From: Caulobacteraceae bacterium
GTDB lineage: Bacteria > Pseudomonadota > Alphaproteobacteria > Caulobacterales > Caulobacteraceae
NCBI GenBank assembly: GCA_025351125.1
Contig: JANXWN010000329.1
Location: 1-7,391, forward strand
Reading direction: 5' to 3'
DNA: 7,391 bases
Part shown: one piece after another, positions 6,242 to 7,391 of the stretch
How the letters are laid out: the number at the start of each line of letters is the position of its first letter
Position numbering within the stretch: the stretch's first letter is position 1
Position numbers and translations under genes: made by a program
The notes under the pieces: model-generated
Databases searched by the model: none
What the model saw: the letters and a program-made list of their open reading frames with translations, nothing else
Told to the model about the DNA's origin: nothing

Positions 6242-6268
6242 TCGCCCGCGAGACGAGCCCACGGGCGA
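6242..6268 (-). promoter_or_regulatory. Stem-loop at the 5' end of the rplU-rpmA leader
   Basis: TCGCCCG (6242-6248) and CGGGCGA (6262-6268) form a 7-bp GC-rich stem with a 13-nt loop. The predicted transcription start near 6272 puts the stem within a few bases of the mRNA 5' end, about 50 nt before the rplU start. On the minus strand TGTCTTTTGCG follows. It may stabilise the 5' end or serve in autoregulation by a ribosomal protein. Confidence 0.45.
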
Positions 6269-6278
6269 AGGGAGGCGA

Positions 6279-6306
6279 CCTATACGAACGAGCGCTCTTA
6301 AGTCAA
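6279..6306 (-). promoter_or_regulatory. Promoter of rplU-rpmA
   Basis: The minus strand has TTGACT (6306-6301) as -35 and TATAGG (6284-6279) as -10, spaced 16 nt. Both are good matches to the alphaproteobacterial housekeeping consensus. The predicted start is near 6272, giving a leader of about 78 nt before the rplU ATG. Confidence 0.7.
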
Positions 6307-6366
6307 GGCTCTCGCATGCTCAAACTAGACCAATCGGCTCTTGGACGTAGGCGGCGCACCGCTTAA

Positions 6367-7391
6367 ATGCAGCTCATGACCCAAACTCCCGTCACTGTGC
6401 TGACCGGCTATCTTGGCGCCGGCAAGACCACGCTGCTTAATCGGATTCTTTCGGAAGATCATGGTCGGCGCTATGCCGTGATCGTCAACGAGTTTGGCGA
6501 GATCGGCATCGACGCCGATCTGGTGGTTGGCGCGGACGAAGAAGTGTTCGAAATGAACAACGGCTGCATTTGCTGCACCGTGCGAGGCGATCTGATCCGC
6601 GTCCTGCAGGGCCTGATGAAACGCCAAGCCAGCACGGCGCGCGGCTTTGACGCCATCATTGTCGAAACCACGGGGTTGGCCGATCCGGGCCCGGTGGCGC
6701 AAACTTTTTTTGTCGACGAAGACGTCAAGGCCAAGACACGGCTCGACTCCGTGACCACGGTGGTGGACGCCAAAAACATCATGGCCCGACTGGCCGACAG
6801 TCGGGAGGCGCGCGAGCAAATCGCCTTCGCCGATCAAATCGTGCTCAACAAGGTTGATTTGGCGACGGACGCGGAATTGGCCATGGTGGAAAGGCGGTTG
6901 CGCCGGCTTAATCCGGTCGCCGAAATACACCGGGCCGTCCGCGCCGACGTGCCATTGGATCAAATATTGGGGCAGGGGGCGTTTGATCTGGCGCGGATTA
7001 TCGCCATCGAACCGCGCTTTTTGCCGCCGTCCGACGACGAACTAGGCCACGTGCACGACGAGCATTGCGGACATGATCACGATAACCATGGCAGCAGCGC
7101 CGAGGGTCACGATCATGCGCACGACGATGACATTCGCGGCTTAAGTTTTCGCTTAGCCCGGCCGGTCAACGGCGAAAAAGTAACGCGCTGGCTAAATGAC
7201 CTGCTGGCGGCGCAGGGCGCCGACATCTTACGCGCGAAGGGAATAGTGGACGTGGCGGGCGAGGATCGGCGCTTGGTGTTTCAGGCGGTGCACATGATGT
7301 TGGAGGGCGATTTGCAAGGCCCGTGGCCGGTCGGCCAACCGCGCGAAAGCCGCATGGTGTTTATCGGTCGCAATCTCGACGAGGCGGCCTT
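6367..7391 (+). CDS. COG0523/CobW-family GTPase (metal chaperone), 3' end beyond the window
   Basis: G3E-family P-loop GTPases of this group deliver or insert metals such as zinc, cobalt or nickel. The N-terminal GTPase domain shows Walker [10 protein letters not shown] (14-22); the metal-binding CICC (67-70) within [23 protein letters not shown] (100-107); and the guanine-specificity motif NKVD (161-164). A His-rich acidic segment with nine histidines and one cysteine follows (about 228-252), a common add-on that binds metal. The CobW C-terminal domain then begins ([22 protein letters not shown], later [15 protein letters not shown]) and runs off the edge. The start may be ATG 6367 or ATG 6376, which gives [14 protein letters not shown]; neither has a convincing ribosome-binding site. 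The metal cannot be told from sequence; zinc is common for this subgroup, but no Zur-like palindrome is visible upstream. Confidence 0.95.
   Translation, partial: MQLMTQTPVTVLTGYLGAGKTTLLNRILSEDHGRRYAVIVNEFGEIGIDADLVVGADEEVFEMNNGCICCTVRGDLIRVLQGLMKRQASTARGFDAIIVETTGLADPGPVAQTFFVDEDVKAKTRLDSVTTVVDAKNIMARLADSREAREQIAFADQIVLNKVDLATDAELAMVERRLRRLNPVAEIHRAVRADVPLDQILGQGAFDLARIIAIEPRFLPPSDDELGHVHDEHCGHDHDNHGSSAEGHDHAHDDDIRGLSFRLARPVNGEKVTRWLNDLLAAQGADILRAKGIVDVAGEDRRLVFQAVHMMLEGDLQGPWPVGQPRESRMVFIGRNLDEAA

Noticed and set aside
6195..6242. N-terminally longer L21 starting at ATG 6242
   Set aside because: The added residues (MSFASVVRIFHQRFPP) are not part of L21, the family N-terminus MYAVIKTGGKQ begins at 6194, and the upstream ATG lies in the leader stem-loop.
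6285..6366. A Zur or other metal-regulator operator ahead of the CobW-family gene
   Set aside because: I found no GTTATA-type palindrome; the only near-palindrome (AGCGCT) lies in the spacer of the rplU promoter and is too short.
6325..6963. 212-codon open frame on the minus strand opposite the CobW-family gene
   Set aside because: The plus strand carries every GTPase motif in order; the minus-strand product is a shadow with no recognisable domain.

Overview
The window reads as a GC-rich alphaproteobacterial chromosome segment. The grounds are the alphaproteobacterial style of the IF-2 N-terminus, the YlxR protein fused to an L7Ae-like domain, the long Lys/Ala/Pro tail on ribosomal protein L21, the rpmA-acetyltransferase neighbourhood, and -35 elements of the TTGACT/CTTAAC type. 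A Rhodospirillales-like lineage is a guess. No mobile element, CRISPR array, tRNA or rRNA is visible.

Layout. (1) Positions 1-3585, minus strand: the translation/transcription operon rimP-nusA-ylxR-infB, read right to left, with infB cut by the window edge. rimP and nusA overlap by ATGA; nusA and ylxR are nearly contiguous and in the same frame; a 114-nt gap precedes infB. (2) Positions 3586-3783: a divergent control region. It holds a likely minus-strand promoter and a strong intrinsic-terminator-like hairpin ending only seven bases before the rimP ribosome-binding site. (3) Positions 3784-4518, plus strand: a small exported protein of unknown function. (4) Positions 4562-5095, minus strand: a RimJ/RimL-like GNAT acetyltransferase, convergent with the exported-protein gene; an inverted repeat lies between them. 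(5) Positions 5248-6194, minus strand: rplU-rpmA (L21, L27), with a good promoter, a 5' leader stem-loop and a textbook terminator after rpmA. (6) Position 6367 to the right edge, plus strand: a COG0523/CobW-family metal-chaperone GTPase with a histidine-rich segment, cut by the window edge.

Most genes serve ribosome biogenesis and the transcription-translation interface: RimP matures the 30S subunit, NusA controls elongation and termination, YlxR binds RNA, IF-2 starts translation, and L21/L27 are 50S proteins. The most interesting signal is regulatory. Any transcript of the rimP-nusA-ylxR-infB operon must cross the hairpin at 3611-3649, and the operon encodes NusA, a factor that acts at such hairpins. 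Several obvious start codons were moved using Shine-Dalgarno evidence: rimP to GTG 3585, the acetyltransferase to ATG 5095, rplU to ATG 6194 and the exported protein to ATG 3784. I saw no convincing wholly new multi-gene system.
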